Positions 24,744-34,372 are shown, counted from the stretch's first letter. The stretch: 64,000 nucleotides of DNA from Rhizobium sp. Leaf306 (GCF_001423425.1 NZ_LMNX01000003.1:50379-114378), one strand, 5' to 3'. Notes: a model not told the origin generated them from the sequence alone. Program-made: numbers and translations.

Positions 24744-25346
24744 TCAGTCCCTCACCAGGTCAGTTAGATCGAAGCTGCCGAAAGTCGGCATGAGACGTAC
24801 ACTCGACAGGTCGAGCCTCTCTTCGCGAAGAGCGGTTAGAAGACGAGGGTACGATTGGATATGATGCTGCGCGCCAGCGTCATCGAGATGATTGGCGGAG
24901 TAGAGGACAAAAGGCGGAAGGTACTCCATCCCGCAAAGAATGGCCGTTTGTTCAAGGGGGTAGAGGAAATGCTCGACTACGCGGCGGTTGCCACCGTCTT
25001 CCGCGTAGTCCGACCTGCTTCCCCCAGTCGTGATGCATGCCAGCGTAAGTTTTCCCGCCAGCTTTTTTCCCTGAGGGCCATATGCAAAACCGTATTCGAG
25101 AACTAGATCCTGCCACTGTTTGAGAAGGGCCGGCGTCGAGTACCAGAAAACGGGGAATTGGAAGACAATTACGTCGTGTTCGATAAGCCGGCGTTGTTCG
25201 CGGTCCACGTCGATGGAGAAACGGGGGTATTCCGCGTAGAGATCGACGAAAGTTACACCATCCACTGCTCTCGCTCTCGCCGCCATCGCCGTATTTATGC
25301 TGGACTTCCGCTGCGCCGGATGCGCGAACAGAACTAGGATTCGCAT
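24744..25346 (-). CDS. kefF: KefF-like NAD(P)H:quinone oxidoreductase
   Basis: A 200-aa flavodoxin-fold FMN protein of the KefF/MdaB/NQO type. The FMN-binding start is ILVLFAHPAQRKSSIN; VFQFPVFWYSTPALLKQW is the signature near the flavin, and LACITTGGSRSDY follows. KefF is the accessory subunit that fully activates KefC and also reduces quinones. The tight linkage to the antiporter (3-nt gap) supports the assignment. It is the first gene of a two-gene operon. Confidence 0.93.
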   Translation of the reverse strand: MRILVLFAHPAQRKSSINTAMAARARAVDGVTFVDLYAEYPRFSIDVDREQRRLIEHDVIVFQFPVFWYSTPALLKQWQDLVLEYGFAYGPQGKKLAGKLTLACITTGGSRSDYAEDGGNRRVVEHFLYPLEQTAILCGMEYLPPFVLYSANHLDDAGAQHHIQSYPRLLTALREERLDLSSVRLMPTFGSFDLTDLVRD

Positions 25347-25488
25347 TGCGGTCTTTTCCCCATCGTATCGAGCTGGGCGGCTCGAAGTTGTTACCCGTCA
25401 CACATGACGCCGACGTTATGTCCCAGGCCCGAAGCGATTTATTGCAGGATCATGCTTCCGAGCCTAGCTGAGGGTCTACAGGCCGGTT

Positions 25489-26349
25489 CTATTTGGAGCT
25501 GCGCTTCCCCTGATCGAGCTGCATGTAGGCACCATCTATCCAATCCTTGATGGTCGCTCCGTACTGCGCCGCGGCGTCCTCCCAGATCAAGTGCCCTCCG
25601 TCGAGAAGAACCTGGCGGCTCCGCTTGATATGGTCGAGAAGGAGCTGCCCATTGGCGGGCGGAACCAGAGGATCGTTGCGGCCGGCTAAAACCAGTACCG
25701 GCGTCTCGATCCTGTGCAACTGATCTTTGAGGATCGGCAGCTCTTCGGGATATGACCGGACGAAATTTGCGGCCTGATCGAAGCGCGAGGCGGAAGACGA
25801 TAGCCAATAGTCCTCCATAACGGCCGGAGGAGTGGGATTGGCGGCGGACTGAGTGACGAAACCGACGGCGAGATCGCCACCCTCCGCCTCGGCGAACGCC
25901 CCTGGGTGCGACCAGATCAGATCGGTAAGCCCGCCGGCGGCTAGCTCGACGCTCGTAGCCCCGCTGCCCACGACAAGACTTTCGAATAGATTGGGGCAGT
26001 CCGCGGCTGCAGAAAGCATCGCGAGCGCGCCGACATCGGGACCGATGCCGTGCATCCGTTTGATCCCCAGTTTTCGAGCGGCTCGAACGATGAAGCGCCC
26101 CATTCCGGTAGGCGACATCAGATCCAGTCGGCCTTGCGACATCCCGAAACCCGGCAAGTCGATGGCTACGTAAGGCGCCGAACTGCCGATTTCCGACAGG
26201 ATATCCCTGAAGGCGTAGATGCTTTCTGGCCACGGGCTGGAAAGCACCGCCGGGATACCATCCGCCCGCCCGCCGGTGGCCAGGCGGACGTTTAAGCCGT
26301 CGATCTCGAGATATGAAACGTCGCCAATATTCGGAAGCACACTTGCCAT
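25489..26349 (-). CDS. Alpha/beta hydrolase with Asp nucleophile (dehalogenase/epoxide hydrolase-like)
   Basis: A 286-aa alpha/beta hydrolase. The nucleophile elbow reads GIGPDVGALA, so the nucleophile is Asp rather than Ser, as in haloalkane dehalogenases and epoxide hydrolases. The acid lies near LVLAGRNDPLVPP and the histidine is in DGGHLIWED. The oxyanion region is AVLSSPWPES, not the usual HGxP. ATG 26349 follows GGAG; the extension to 26469 is basic and not family-like. The promoter region is shared with the divergent small secreted gene at 26560, which has the TACAATAA motif. Confidence 0.85.
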   Translation of the reverse strand: MASVLPNIGDVSYLEIDGLNVRLATGGRADGIPAVLSSPWPESIYAFRDILSEIGSSAPYVAIDLPGFGMSQGRLDLMSPTGMGRFIVRAARKLGIKRMHGIGPDVGALAMLSAAADCPNLFESLVVGSGATSVELAAGGLTDLIWSHPGAFAEAEGGDLAVGFVTQSAANPTPPAVMEDYWLSSSASRFDQAANFVRSYPEELPILKDQLHRIETPVLVLAGRNDPLVPPANGQLLLDHIKRSRQVLLDGGHLIWEDAAAQYGATIKDWIDGAYMQLDQGKRSSK

Positions 26350-26482
26350 CTCACTAACTCCACACGCTCGGATGCGACGCGGATGCGTCCATCGTCGAAG
26401 CTGTGCCGACAGGATTGATGAAAAGGCCTTCTCGAGATTGTCTGATCGTACGATCCTGAGCCTGGGCACCGAGGGCGCTATA

Positions 26483-26492
26483 CTACAATAAG
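26483..26492 (+). promoter_or_regulatory. Recurrent motif CTACAATAAG
   Basis: TACAATAA at 76 nt before the ATG of the gene at 26560 and ~135 nt from the divergent hydrolase start. Confidence 0.45.
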
Positions 26493-26559
26493 TCGGAAAA
26501 GCTCCCGCTCATATTCGCCTCTGGCAGGGAATGATCCCTGGTCAACTGAGGAAAGAAAA

Positions 26560-26808
26560 ATGAAACTCCTACTTGCCGCCTTTGGCGTATCGGCCCTCTT
26601 CGTCTCCTCCGCATTCGCGCTGGAACCCATCCCTGGCAGCGTGACCTATGGCGGCCAGCCCGTTCATCGCCTGCAGAAGGCTCCGGTCGGGAGCACATTC
26701 GACGAAACCTTCTACTCCGGCGGAGAACGCTACACCGAAACCTACATGATCCAGCCCGACAGGTCGTTGGTCATCACAGGCCGCGTCCAGATCGGCAGCG
26801 ACCGATAG
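26560..26808 (+). CDS. Small secreted protein
   Basis: An 82-aa protein with a clear signal peptide (KLLLAAFGVSALFVSSAFA, cleavage before LEPIPG). The mature ~63 residues contain the repeated aromatic/charged pattern FDETFYSGGERYTETYMIQ and end in a beta-like LVITGRVQIG. There are no cysteines. The ribosome site GAGGAAAG is good. It resembles the short secreted proteins of unknown function common in alphaproteobacteria. It is followed by the OsmC gene ~160 bp downstream. Confidence 0.75.
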   Translation: MKLLLAAFGVSALFVSSAFALEPIPGSVTYGGQPVHRLQKAPVGSTFDETFYSGGERYTETYMIQPDRSLVITGRVQIGSDR

Positions 26809-26965
26809 GCTAGGCGACCCATGCGCCGGATACCGGTCACGCAACTTCAAGGCAGTCGGCAAGGCCGCTTCCGTTTTGCCCGGAAGCGGGTCTGCATTCT
26901 ACAGAGCCGCATTTGACCGGACCGCCCGAGCGACGCCATCATCAACCCAAGCAAACGAGACGATC

Positions 26966-27514
26966 ATGTTGCAGAATGAAATGAAGACTACCATCAAGGC
27001 ATATCTCCGTCCTATCGATCGTGACGGACTGATCGCTTTCGCCCAGCGCGGCCGCGAGAACCCCGAACGTCGCGGTACGAACGTGGTTCACACCCTGTGC
27101 GAGGGCCAGTATCGCACGCTGAGCTACGTCGGAGATCATAATCCGGTAGTTGTCGACGAGCCACTGCACCTGTTCGGCCAGGACACCGCGCCCGCCCCCG
27201 GCGAAATCGTACTTTCGGGCTTGGGCGGATGCCTCGCGGTCGGGATTACCGCCGTTGCCACTTTCAAGAACGTCCGCCTTTCTCGTCTCGAACTTCATAT
27301 CGAGGGCGACGTCGGCAATACCGCCGCCTGGGGTGCAGGCGGCGCGCCTCGTGAGCCATCGCAGATGGGCTTCCAGGCGATCCGGGTGAAGGTGGATCTG
27401 GAAGGCGACGCCACTCGCGATGAGTTGGAAGAAATCGTCAGGCAGGCGAACTACTTCTCCCCGGTCGCCAACTCCATGCGAAACCCTATTCCCCTTGAAG
27501 TTTCGCTTTCGTAG
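26966..27514 (+). CDS. OsmC-family protein
   Basis: A 182-aa OsmC/Ohr-fold protein. The reactive-cysteine motif is SGLGGCLAVGITAVATFKNV (one Cys), preceded by the N-terminal strands HTLCEGQYRTLSYVGDHN. The second Cys of true Ohr/OsmC hydroperoxidases, expected near NYFSPVANSMRN, is missing, so thiol peroxidase chemistry must differ or be absent. ATG 26966 is used; an upstream in-frame extension is basic and unlikely. The family acts against organic hydroperoxides or osmotic stress. Confidence 0.88.
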   Translation: MLQNEMKTTIKAYLRPIDRDGLIAFAQRGRENPERRGTNVVHTLCEGQYRTLSYVGDHNPVVVDEPLHLFGQDTAPAPGEIVLSGLGGCLAVGITAVATFKNVRLSRLELHIEGDVGNTAAWGAGGAPREPSQMGFQAIRVKVDLEGDATRDELEEIVRQANYFSPVANSMRNPIPLEVSLS

Positions 27515-27542
27515 TTTCGACAAGCGATAACCGGAATGGCCG

Positions 27543-27670
27543 ATGGCCCGCATTCACGGAAGCGTCGACATTCCCGCACCGCCGAGACGTTCGCAATGGT
27601 CCATTCAAACATCGCATTTCTGGGCGAATTCGAGGTGGATATGCCTGGGGTTGGTACCTATCAACACGAA
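27543..27670 (+). pseudogene. SRPBCC/polyketide cyclase-like N-terminal remnant
   Basis: ARIHGSVDIPAPP is the classic start of SRPBCC (START-like) cyclases. The continuation in the next frame, ETFAMVHSN...VDMPGVGT, fits the same fold, so a frameshift separates them. The rest is lost. Low confidence because only ~40 residues remain. Confidence 0.35.
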
Positions 27671-28031
27671 ACGCGCCTACATCCTGCACATATCTTGGCG
27701 CAGGCCATCATCAGTCTCGCGGTGGGTGGGCTCAGTACGCTCCCCACTGCTTCCTGGCTATAGTTCATCAAAGTGGATGAGCAGCCGGGGCGGCGAGGGC
27801 TATCTATGCGTTCTTTAATCGCCGGATCGACGTGTTCAAGACGGAAGGCCCCCTTATGTTCTGACCACGGTACCCCCTGTTGTTCGCCGACGATCGTGGA
27901 AACCGTCCCATGCAAAATTGCAGGCGGATCATTCGGTTTGAAGCCAAGAGAACGATCGTACTATAGTCTCTCAAATCATGGCGTTACCTGTAGCGGAGAG
28001 GGACAATCAACTCGAACCGGAAGGTGACGAC

Positions 28032-28301
28032 ATGGATCTCAAGCTTTCAGAAACCTCGTGCATCTTCAGACAGGTTCCCCTAACGAGAATGAAGCCGCGA
28101 GCGGTCGCGCGGAGTTTGCTCGCTGCGAACGACAATGTTGTCTGCGTCGAGACAGACGAAGCTTCGTCAGCTGACCATAACCCGTCGCTCGCCGAAGTCG
28201 GACCGATCCTGGTTTTGTTGGCGATCTCGGGCGGGACGTTCTACGTGATCTCCGCCGTGCTTTCCGGCTACCTCAGATCATTTCTGATGTTTTTTCCGTA
28301 A
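28032..28301 (+). CDS. Small protein with C-terminal membrane helix
   Basis: An 89-aa frame starting MDLKLSETSC. A basic central part (RMKPRAVARSLLAANDN) precedes one transmembrane helix (VGPILVLLAISGGTFYVISAV). The in-frame ATG at 27978 is an alternative start. No family recognised. It directly precedes a TnpB-like fragment that begins ~45 bp after its stop. Confidence 0.5.
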   Translation: MDLKLSETSCIFRQVPLTRMKPRAVARSLLAANDNVVCVETDEASSADHNPSLAEVGPILVLLAISGGTFYVISAVLSGYLRSFLMFFP

Positions 28302-28344
28302 CACAGCGCGACGCGCGGACCGTCCATCCTCGTGACGATAGGCC

Positions 28345-28803
28345 GCGAAGTTGGCGGCGAAGATCGCCGCTCTCGCGGCGCGCTACGGGGTACCCGTCGT
28401 CGCAGAACAGCTCGACTTCGCCAAAAAATGCAAGACCTGAAGTCCGTCGATCCATGCTACGCCCGCATGCCGTCGTCGTTCGCCTACAGCGCGTTCGGTC
28501 AGGCGCTTTCCTCCGCGTGTCTGCGTCGGGGCGTGGCACTGGTGCGGCACGATCCCTCATACACCTTGATCATCGGCTGCGTGAAGTTCGCTCGCCGCTA
28601 CGGCTTGAGCGTCCACGAAGCCGCCTCAGTCACCATCTCCGAAAGACTGCCCGGTTCCTTGACCTTAACCCTCACGGTGCCTACGAACGGCTCCGTCCAT
28701 GTCACCCTCGACCTACCAGTGAGGACTGGTTCGAGGTATGTATGGCCGCAATGGAACGGAGTGAACAAGGAGCATCACAAGAAGGCGCTTGCAGCGCTGC
28801 ATC
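28345..28803 (+). pseudogene. TnpB-like fragment (copy 3), C-terminal RuvC part
   Basis: About 460 bp match the 641-aa TnpB-like protein from the RuvC-II region (AALAARYGVPVVAEQLDFAKK) through the HEAAS motif to KKALAAL. A one-base deletion after the RuvC-II motif shifts the frame. Both terminal repeats are missing, and similarity ends at the palindrome GCAGCGCTGC (28791-28800), so the right-end block is absent. Confidence 0.9.
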
Positions 28804-28909
28804 AAAGAGTAGTTCGTCGAGCTGCCGATCAGACATGCCACCTCGGCCCCGTTCCCCGATTCCGTGGAGCCCACCCGACGGCTCCCGCCGCGGGCAGACC
28901 CGACAAACG

Positions 28910-30568
28910 CTACCAGGCGCTGGCTAGGTATTGGTGTATCGCCGCGACGACCACGGACCCTTCCCCTACAGCGGACGCAACCCGCTTGATAGAACCGGAA
29001 CGGACGTCTCCGACCGCGAAAACGCCTGGTTTGCTTGTGCGGTAAGGCGTGGAAGGAACGGACAGTTCTCCCTCGTCTGAAAACCCGGTCTCAACAAAAC
29101 CGCTGCGGTCGAGATCGACGCAGCCTTCCAGCCAGTCGGTGTTGGGTGATGCGCCGATCATAACGAAGAGATTTGTCGCCGGACGCTCGTAAGTCTCCCC
29201 GGTTTTTCTGTTGGTCCAGCTCACGCCCTCAAGAATGCTATCGCCACGCAGCGCGTTTATATCAGACGATTCGTAGAGAGTGATGTGTCGCGAGTTCTTG
29301 ATCCTCTGGACGAGGTAGTCCGACATGGTCGAGGATATGCCGCTACGCATGACCATGTTCACATGCCGGGCGGTGCGCGAAAGGAATACCGCCGCCTGTC
29401 CTGCCGAATTACCTCCGCCCACGATCACGACTTCTTGCGCTGCACAAAGATTCCCTTCCATCGCCGTCGCGGCGTAGTGGATGCCCTGCCCCTCGAAACG
29501 GCCGTAGTTGGGAACGTCCAGTTTCCTGTATCGCGCCCCTGTCGCCACGACCACCGCCTTTGCCCGGACCGTGCTGCCGTCGGACAGACCGATCTCGAAC
29601 GGTTTATTGGAGCAGTCGAGCGACACGCTACTCCGCGAGACGCAGATACGTGCGCCGAACTTCTGCGCCTGGATATGGGCGCGGCCTGCGAGGGCTTCGC
29701 CTGAAATCCCGGTCGGGAAGCCCAGATAGTTTTCGATTTTCGACGACGTCCCGGCCTGTCCGCCCGGCGCGAGCGTTTCCACGACGATCGTTCTAAGTCC
29801 TTCGGAAGCGGCATAGACCGCCGAGGCAAGACCCGAGGGCCCGGCCCCGAGAACCGCGACGTCGTAGATGGCACCCGGTTCCGGGGGCTCGAACAGCCCC
29901 AGTTCTTCTGCTAGCGTTTCGTCGGACGGCTTTGACAGCACAGTCCGATCCGGCGTGATCAAGGCGGGCAACGAAGAAAGCGGAATGGAAAACTCCTGCA
30001 TCGCTTGCGCCGCCTGCGCATCTGCAACGACGTCCAGCACTTCCACCGGATAGAGATTGCGTGTGAGGAAGCGCTGTATCCGCAGCAAATCGGTGTGGTC
30101 CCGGTGCCCGACGAGCACGCCGCCACCCGTGACGTGGCGGACGAGCCCCGCCCGACGGAGGATGTACGCCCGCATGATCATTTCGCCGATATCCGGCTCA
30201 CCCGTTATCAGTGCACGAAACCTATCGTGGGGAATCCGGATGAATTTCGTCCCGGCCATCAGCCTGCCGGACAGGAGCGTGTTGCGGTCGTTGAACATGT
30301 TGTGCTCACCGCTGAACTGGCCACCGCGATAGCTGTAGAGGTACTGCTTTCCATGGAACGGATGATCGGCGTGGACTTCCATTTCGCCGTCCAGAATGAG
30401 GTAAAGGTCAAGTGCGCGGTCTCCGCGTGTAAAGGCGACGCTGTCTTCGTGGCTGACCTGCATCTCGCCGTACGGGCGGACACGTTCGATCATTTCCTGA
30501 GGCAGGACCGGGTAGGTCTGCGCTTCTCGCCGCCACGGGTCCGTCGGATCGTTGAGTATTACGGCCAT
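28910..30568 (-). CDS. cNMP-binding / thioredoxin-like / FAD oxidoreductase fusion (TrxR-like, no CxxC)
   Basis: A 552-aa three-part protein. Residues ~20-140 are a Crp-type cyclic-nucleotide-binding domain (DLYLILDGEMEVHAD, GGQFSGEHNMF). Residues ~150-215 resemble a thioredoxin/glutaredoxin-like fold without a CxxC. Residues ~235-552 are a thioredoxin-reductase-type flavoprotein with FAD site GAGPSG (241-246) and NADPH site VGGGNSAG (383-390). The redox CxxC expected between them reads HYAATAMEG, so disulfide reduction is unlikely and electrons must go elsewhere. ATG 30568 has CAGGAG. It ends an operon of EmrB-like permease, EmrA-like adaptor and this protein, with ~20 bp spacing. Confidence 0.88.
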   Translation of the reverse strand: MAVILNDPTDPWRREAQTYPVLPQEMIERVRPYGEMQVSHEDSVAFTRGDRALDLYLILDGEMEVHADHPFHGKQYLYSYRGGQFSGEHNMFNDRNTLLSGRLMAGTKFIRIPHDRFRALITGEPDIGEMIMRAYILRRAGLVRHVTGGGVLVGHRDHTDLLRIQRFLTRNLYPVEVLDVVADAQAAQAMQEFSIPLSSLPALITPDRTVLSKPSDETLAEELGLFEPPEPGAIYDVAVLGAGPSGLASAVYAASEGLRTIVVETLAPGGQAGTSSKIENYLGFPTGISGEALAGRAHIQAQKFGARICVSRSSVSLDCSNKPFEIGLSDGSTVRAKAVVVATGARYRKLDVPNYGRFEGQGIHYAATAMEGNLCAAQEVVIVGGGNSAGQAAVFLSRTARHVNMVMRSGISSTMSDYLVQRIKNSRHITLYESSDINALRGDSILEGVSWTNRKTGETYERPATNLFVMIGASPNTDWLEGCVDLDRSGFVETGFSDEGELSVPSTPYRTSKPGVFAVGDVRSGSIKRVASAVGEGSVVVAAIHQYLASAW

Positions 30569-30589
30569 GCGTGTCTCCTGAATGGCTGA

Positions 30590-31720
30590 TTAGGGTGCGC
30601 TGTGAGAGGTGGTATCGACATGGGCTTCCACGGACATTCCCGGGCCTAGTCTTTCGATATCGGGCTGCTTGTCGTCGATCTGGATGCGGACGGCGATACG
30701 TTGCGGTATCTTCGTGAAGTTGCCGATTGCGTTGTCGGTGCGCAAAACCGAAAATTCCGATCCGGCGGCTGGCGAAATGTCCTCGACCGTCCCGTCGAAG
30801 CGGGCCCCCGCCAATGCGTCGACAAAGAACCAAGCCCGCTGTCCGGGGCGTATCGCTGCCGACTGGGCTTCTTTGAAGTTGGCGATAACCCAACGGGACT
30901 TGGGCACCAGGAACATCAGCTGGCTGCCATTCGTCACGTACTGGCCCTGTCTGGCGCTCACGTCGCTCAGCTTTCCGTCTTCGGGAGCGCTTACGACTGT
31001 GTAGCCGAGGTTGATCTCCGTGAGTTGCAGTTTTGCCCTGGCGCTCTCTACGTACGCCTCGAGAGCCTTCTCGTTCACGCTGGCGGCCTTTAGCGCTTGC
31101 TCCGCGCTGCCACGACCCGCAGCTGCCTCCTGGACCGCGGCAACGGCCACACTCCGCGCGGCGCGGGTAGCGTCCTCGGCGCTGACAGAACCCGACCCCT
31201 GCCCCGCGAGCTGCGAAGCCCGCTTGAAGTCCGCCTCCGCTTTGACGAGCTGGGCGTTCGCGCTCGCGGTCTTTGCTTCAGCCGTCGTGATATCGAGTTG
31301 TCTCTGGGCTATCGCCTGCTCGTTGTTCGCCAGATTGGAACCCGCGATGTCCAGGTCGGCCCGGGCGGCTGCAACCTGCGCCCGGTAGACCCGGTCGTCG
31401 ATACGCATGAGGACGTCGCCCTGGCGGATACCCGCGTAGTCCTTGACCGAGATTTCACGGATATAGCCGGTGACTTGGGGACTGATCACCGTCGTCCGTC
31501 CACGGACATAGGCGTTGTCGGTCTTCACCACGCTCGTGGAGAACGGAGGCAGCTGCCAAGCGGCCAGGATGGCCGCCATGCCTGCTCCTACGAGTGCGAC
31601 GGCAAAGACCCGCGTCAACAGGCTGCTGATCTTTGGTTGCCACTGCAGTTGCTGCGGCGGTGGGGCTTCGTCCGCTGGCCGCGTAGGTGGAACGGAGGGA
31701 ACCGGGGAGACCGCGTTCAT
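30590..31720 (-). CDS. EmrA/HlyD-type membrane fusion protein
   Basis: A 376-aa adaptor with one N-terminal transmembrane helix (VFAVALVGAGMAAILAAW), a lipoyl half-motif (TTVISPQVTGYIREISV...GDVLMRIDD), a long coiled coil (residues ~110-225) and the closing half (VSAPEDGKLSDVSARQGQYV). It connects the 12/14-helix MFS pump to an outer-membrane channel. Its start overlaps the stop of the MFS gene by 4 nt, so translation is coupled. Confidence 0.94.
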   Translation of the reverse strand: MNAVSPVPSVPPTRPADEAPPPQQLQWQPKISSLLTRVFAVALVGAGMAAILAAWQLPPFSTSVVKTDNAYVRGRTTVISPQVTGYIREISVKDYAGIRQGDVLMRIDDRVYRAQVAAARADLDIAGSNLANNEQAIAQRQLDITTAEAKTASANAQLVKAEADFKRASQLAGQGSGSVSAEDATRAARSVAVAAVQEAAAGRGSAEQALKAASVNEKALEAYVESARAKLQLTEINLGYTVVSAPEDGKLSDVSARQGQYVTNGSQLMFLVPKSRWVIANFKEAQSAAIRPGQRAWFFVDALAGARFDGTVEDISPAAGSEFSVLRTDNAIGNFTKIPQRIAVRIQIDDKQPDIERLGPGMSVEAHVDTTSHSAP

Positions 31721-33414
31721 GAAGGTTTACTCCGATATTGCTTGATCAGATTGACCGCGATGATAGCAGCAAGCGCCACGCCCCCGGCCGACGCCGCGAG
31801 CGAAATGGCGGTGAAGACGTCAACGTATCCGGCGACACGGGCGTAGAGGGAGAGCTGCTGAGAGAGTGCCGCGACGCCTTCGGCTGATCGTAGCACGGGG
31901 TCTGCTATCACCGGGGAGTATCGCTCGGTAAGCGAGGACAGGAGTGAGGTCACATCTGGTTCGGATTTCGCGGCCTGCGCGGCGTAGGCCCCAAGGTGGT
32001 ATTGCTGGGCTTCGAAGAGATAGGTCTGGGTGAACGCGTTTCCCGTTAGCGTTCCAACGGATTGCGTCACGTTGAAGAGCGCGATGAAACTCGTCATCCG
32101 CTCCCCGCCGTCCGCGAGTACCCGGCCCAGGCCAAAGATAAAGAGAGGACCGATGAACAAAGTCCCCGCGAACCCCATCATCGCCTGCGTGATCAGTAAC
32201 TGCGGCACGCGTGTCGAAACACTCGATCCGGAGTCGATATACGTCGCCGTAGCGACCAGGAGCAGGGAAGCGAGAACCATGTAGGGGAGCCGCGCTGGAG
32301 AAACGATCAGCGCCGCAGCGGCCACTCCCAGAACCGCCCCGACAAAGATAGAGCCCGTCAGCGGTCTGATGTCATCGTTCGTAAGTCCGAAATCGCGTAG
32401 CATCGTCAGGATGCCGATCGTCTGCTCCGACTGGACGAACCTGCAGAGCACGGCGATCAACGCCCATCTGACGAAGGTTCCTGCCGAAAGCCACTTCACG
32501 TCGACCAGCGGCCGCTTGCGACGTGCCTCGATCGAGACAAAAAGCGCGAAACAGGGAATGCACGCAGTGAAGAACCAGCCTATCCAGGCGACGTTGGTCC
32601 ACCAGAGATAGCTCCCGAGCCCCATGGCCGATCCGAACAAGACAAAGCCGACCGCGTAAAGCGAAAAGCTGACGGCGTCCATGCGCTCGAACGTCTTGGA
32701 TTTCACGCTCGGCGGCAGGCGGACGATCGATACGATGCCAAGGGCCGTGAGGGACAGGCCCAGTTCGAAAAGGTAGAGCCCGTTCCAGTTTCCCAATGCC
32801 AGCAAGTCCTTGGGGACGAGCCAGGCGAGAGGCAGGGAAAGCTGCGGCGCGCCGATGCCGAGGCAAACGGCCCTGAGCCTGTGTGCGGCCGGGAACGCCT
32901 GGATCATGTAGAACACGGCGAGGGTCGTCAAAGCCGAAGCCGATATCCCGCTCGCCCCCCGGACAAGGATGGCACCCGCCAACCCATGAACGAGCAGGTG
33001 CGAGGTGATCAGGAGCGCCTGCAGCATCAGAAAAATCATGCAGAACGACCTGATCCCGAAAACCTGGCGGTATTTCACGAGCACGCAGCCCGCGATGGCG
33101 TTCGTCACGAGATAGGCGACGGTAAGGTAAGCTGCCTCGCTAAGGTCCAGACCAAGCGCGCCCTGTAGATAAGGAAGATTAGCCGCGACGATCGCGTTTC
33201 CGAGCGCTCCGGTAATTCCGACGAGGACTGAGGTGAACGCATAGACAACGCGTCGGCGGGTAGGGTGTGGCGGAAATCCGGGAGCGCCGGGGATAGCCGG
33301 GCGCTGACCTTCGGGGTACTCGAAGGGCTCGTCGTCCTGGTAGAAGTGCTGTGTTGGAACCGCTGCACGGCGGCGCCGCCTTTCTTCCGTCAGCGTCCAC
33401 GGGGCAATTTCCAC
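31717..33414 (-). CDS. EmrB/QacA-type (DHA2) MFS drug exporter
   Basis: A 565-aa major facilitator with about 14 predicted helices and a ~50-residue cytoplasmic N-terminus (RRRRRAAVPTQHFYQDDEPF). The first helices read LVGITGALGNAIVAANLPYL and YLTVAYLVTNAIAG, as in DHA2 exporters; the C-terminal extension is typical. GTG 33414 follows AAAGGCGG. It is the first gene of the efflux operon (MFS, adaptor, cNMP-flavoprotein). The substrate is unknown. Confidence 0.92.
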   Translation of the reverse strand: MEIAPWTLTEERRRRRAAVPTQHFYQDDEPFEYPEGQRPAIPGAPGFPPHPTRRRVVYAFTSVLVGITGALGNAIVAANLPYLQGALGLDLSEAAYLTVAYLVTNAIAGCVLVKYRQVFGIRSFCMIFLMLQALLITSHLLVHGLAGAILVRGASGISASALTTLAVFYMIQAFPAAHRLRAVCLGIGAPQLSLPLAWLVPKDLLALGNWNGLYLFELGLSLTALGIVSIVRLPPSVKSKTFERMDAVSFSLYAVGFVLFGSAMGLGSYLWWTNVAWIGWFFTACIPCFALFVSIEARRKRPLVDVKWLSAGTFVRWALIAVLCRFVQSEQTIGILTMLRDFGLTNDDIRPLTGSIFVGAVLGVAAAALIVSPARLPYMVLASLLLVATATYIDSGSSVSTRVPQLLITQAMMGFAGTLFIGPLFIFGLGRVLADGGERMTSFIALFNVTQSVGTLTGNAFTQTYLFEAQQYHLGAYAAQAAKSEPDVTSLLSSLTERYSPVIADPVLRSAEGVAALSQQLSLYARVAGYVDVFTAISLAASAGGVALAAIIAVNLIKQYRSKPS

Positions 33415-34111
33415 GGCACCCGCCTTTCCGATACACCGGGCCGTGCGGGGAATTCCGCCATGACCGTGAAGGTATTCTGGCCTGACGTTCAGTCGCGAGG
33501 CCCGCAGTAACGTTAGCGGCGGGCTTGATGCGCATATTGAACGATCCTGTCTCGGTAAGCGTCGCGTTGAATCGACGCTCGATCTCTAAGCTTCTCGCTA
33601 CGACGCTCATCGCTAGAGGAATGGTGTCCGCAAAACCGAGATCTAAAACGGTCCAGAGACATCCATGTTTGCCAATAGTGTCAGCGGGGCGGGGCGACGC
33701 GCTCAAGAAGCGTCGAAGGCCGATGGTCGTCTGGTCTAACTTCTGCGAAACGCGGAACCCCTGCATCGTCATCTCTATGAGGACCGATGGGGAAGAGCCC
33801 AATGGTGCCAAGCCAACGAAGGGCTTCAGGCTCGCGTAGCTGCCGATCTCGATGCCGGGCTTGAGGCATATAACGGCTAGACGATCGCGCCGTTTTACTT
33901 ACGTCACTCCTCCGCGACAGAATCTCCTCTCACAAAGGATTTAGAACCGGAGAAGATGCCATACACTGACCTAGCCGCAATCGTGCTTGTCGCTGTCGCA
34001 GTGGTCGTGACATCTACGACTGACCAGAACGGAAAAGCGAGATTGACCCCGTCGGGGCGGTGATAGAGAACTGCAGACATCTGCGTGTGAATATCAACGG
34101 TAGGCTACAGC
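33415..34111. other. ~700 bp without a recognised gene
   Basis: A minus-strand frame between about 33540 and 33884 is open and has fairly natural composition (LGSSPSVLIEMTMQGFRVSQ) but no good start and no family. A plus-strand frame (33525-33839) overlaps it. The stretch contains the promoter of the efflux operon. It may be decayed coding DNA. Confidence 0.4.
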
Positions 34112-34372
34112 ATGGCAGTTAAAGCAGACGAATGCGAACTATGGGCAAGCGGGACGTGGCAAGTGGTCAGAGTAGACGACGTGCTAATGAAGTGGTCTGA
34201 GCGTAGGCTTCGCTGCGTAGAGTGTCATGGAGCAGTCAGAGCGCATAAAGCTGGCCCCACGGGTAACCCGCCAGCTCACTTCGAACACAGGGACGCGCAT
34301 CGAGGATGCCAGCTGTGCCATATTTACCGGGATGGCACACCTCTAACACGACATCCGAAGGCATTAACATGA
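34112..34372 (+). CDS. Small Cys/His-rich (zinc-ribbon-like) protein
   Basis: An 86-aa protein. The motif CVECHG...HFEHRDAHRGCQLC (two CxxC pairs with intervening histidines) suggests a zinc site; the H-F-E-H...H pattern resembles the zinc-finger part of CoiA-like/nuclease-associated proteins, though that is tentative. It overlaps by 3 nt (ATGA) with a 31-aa reading frame downstream. The ribosome site is weak. It is the first of a run of five small plus-strand genes. Confidence 0.6.
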   Translation: MAVKADECELWASGTWQVVRVDDVLMKWSERRLRCVECHGAVRAHKAGPTGNPPAHFEHRDAHRGCQLCHIYRDGTPLTRHPKALT

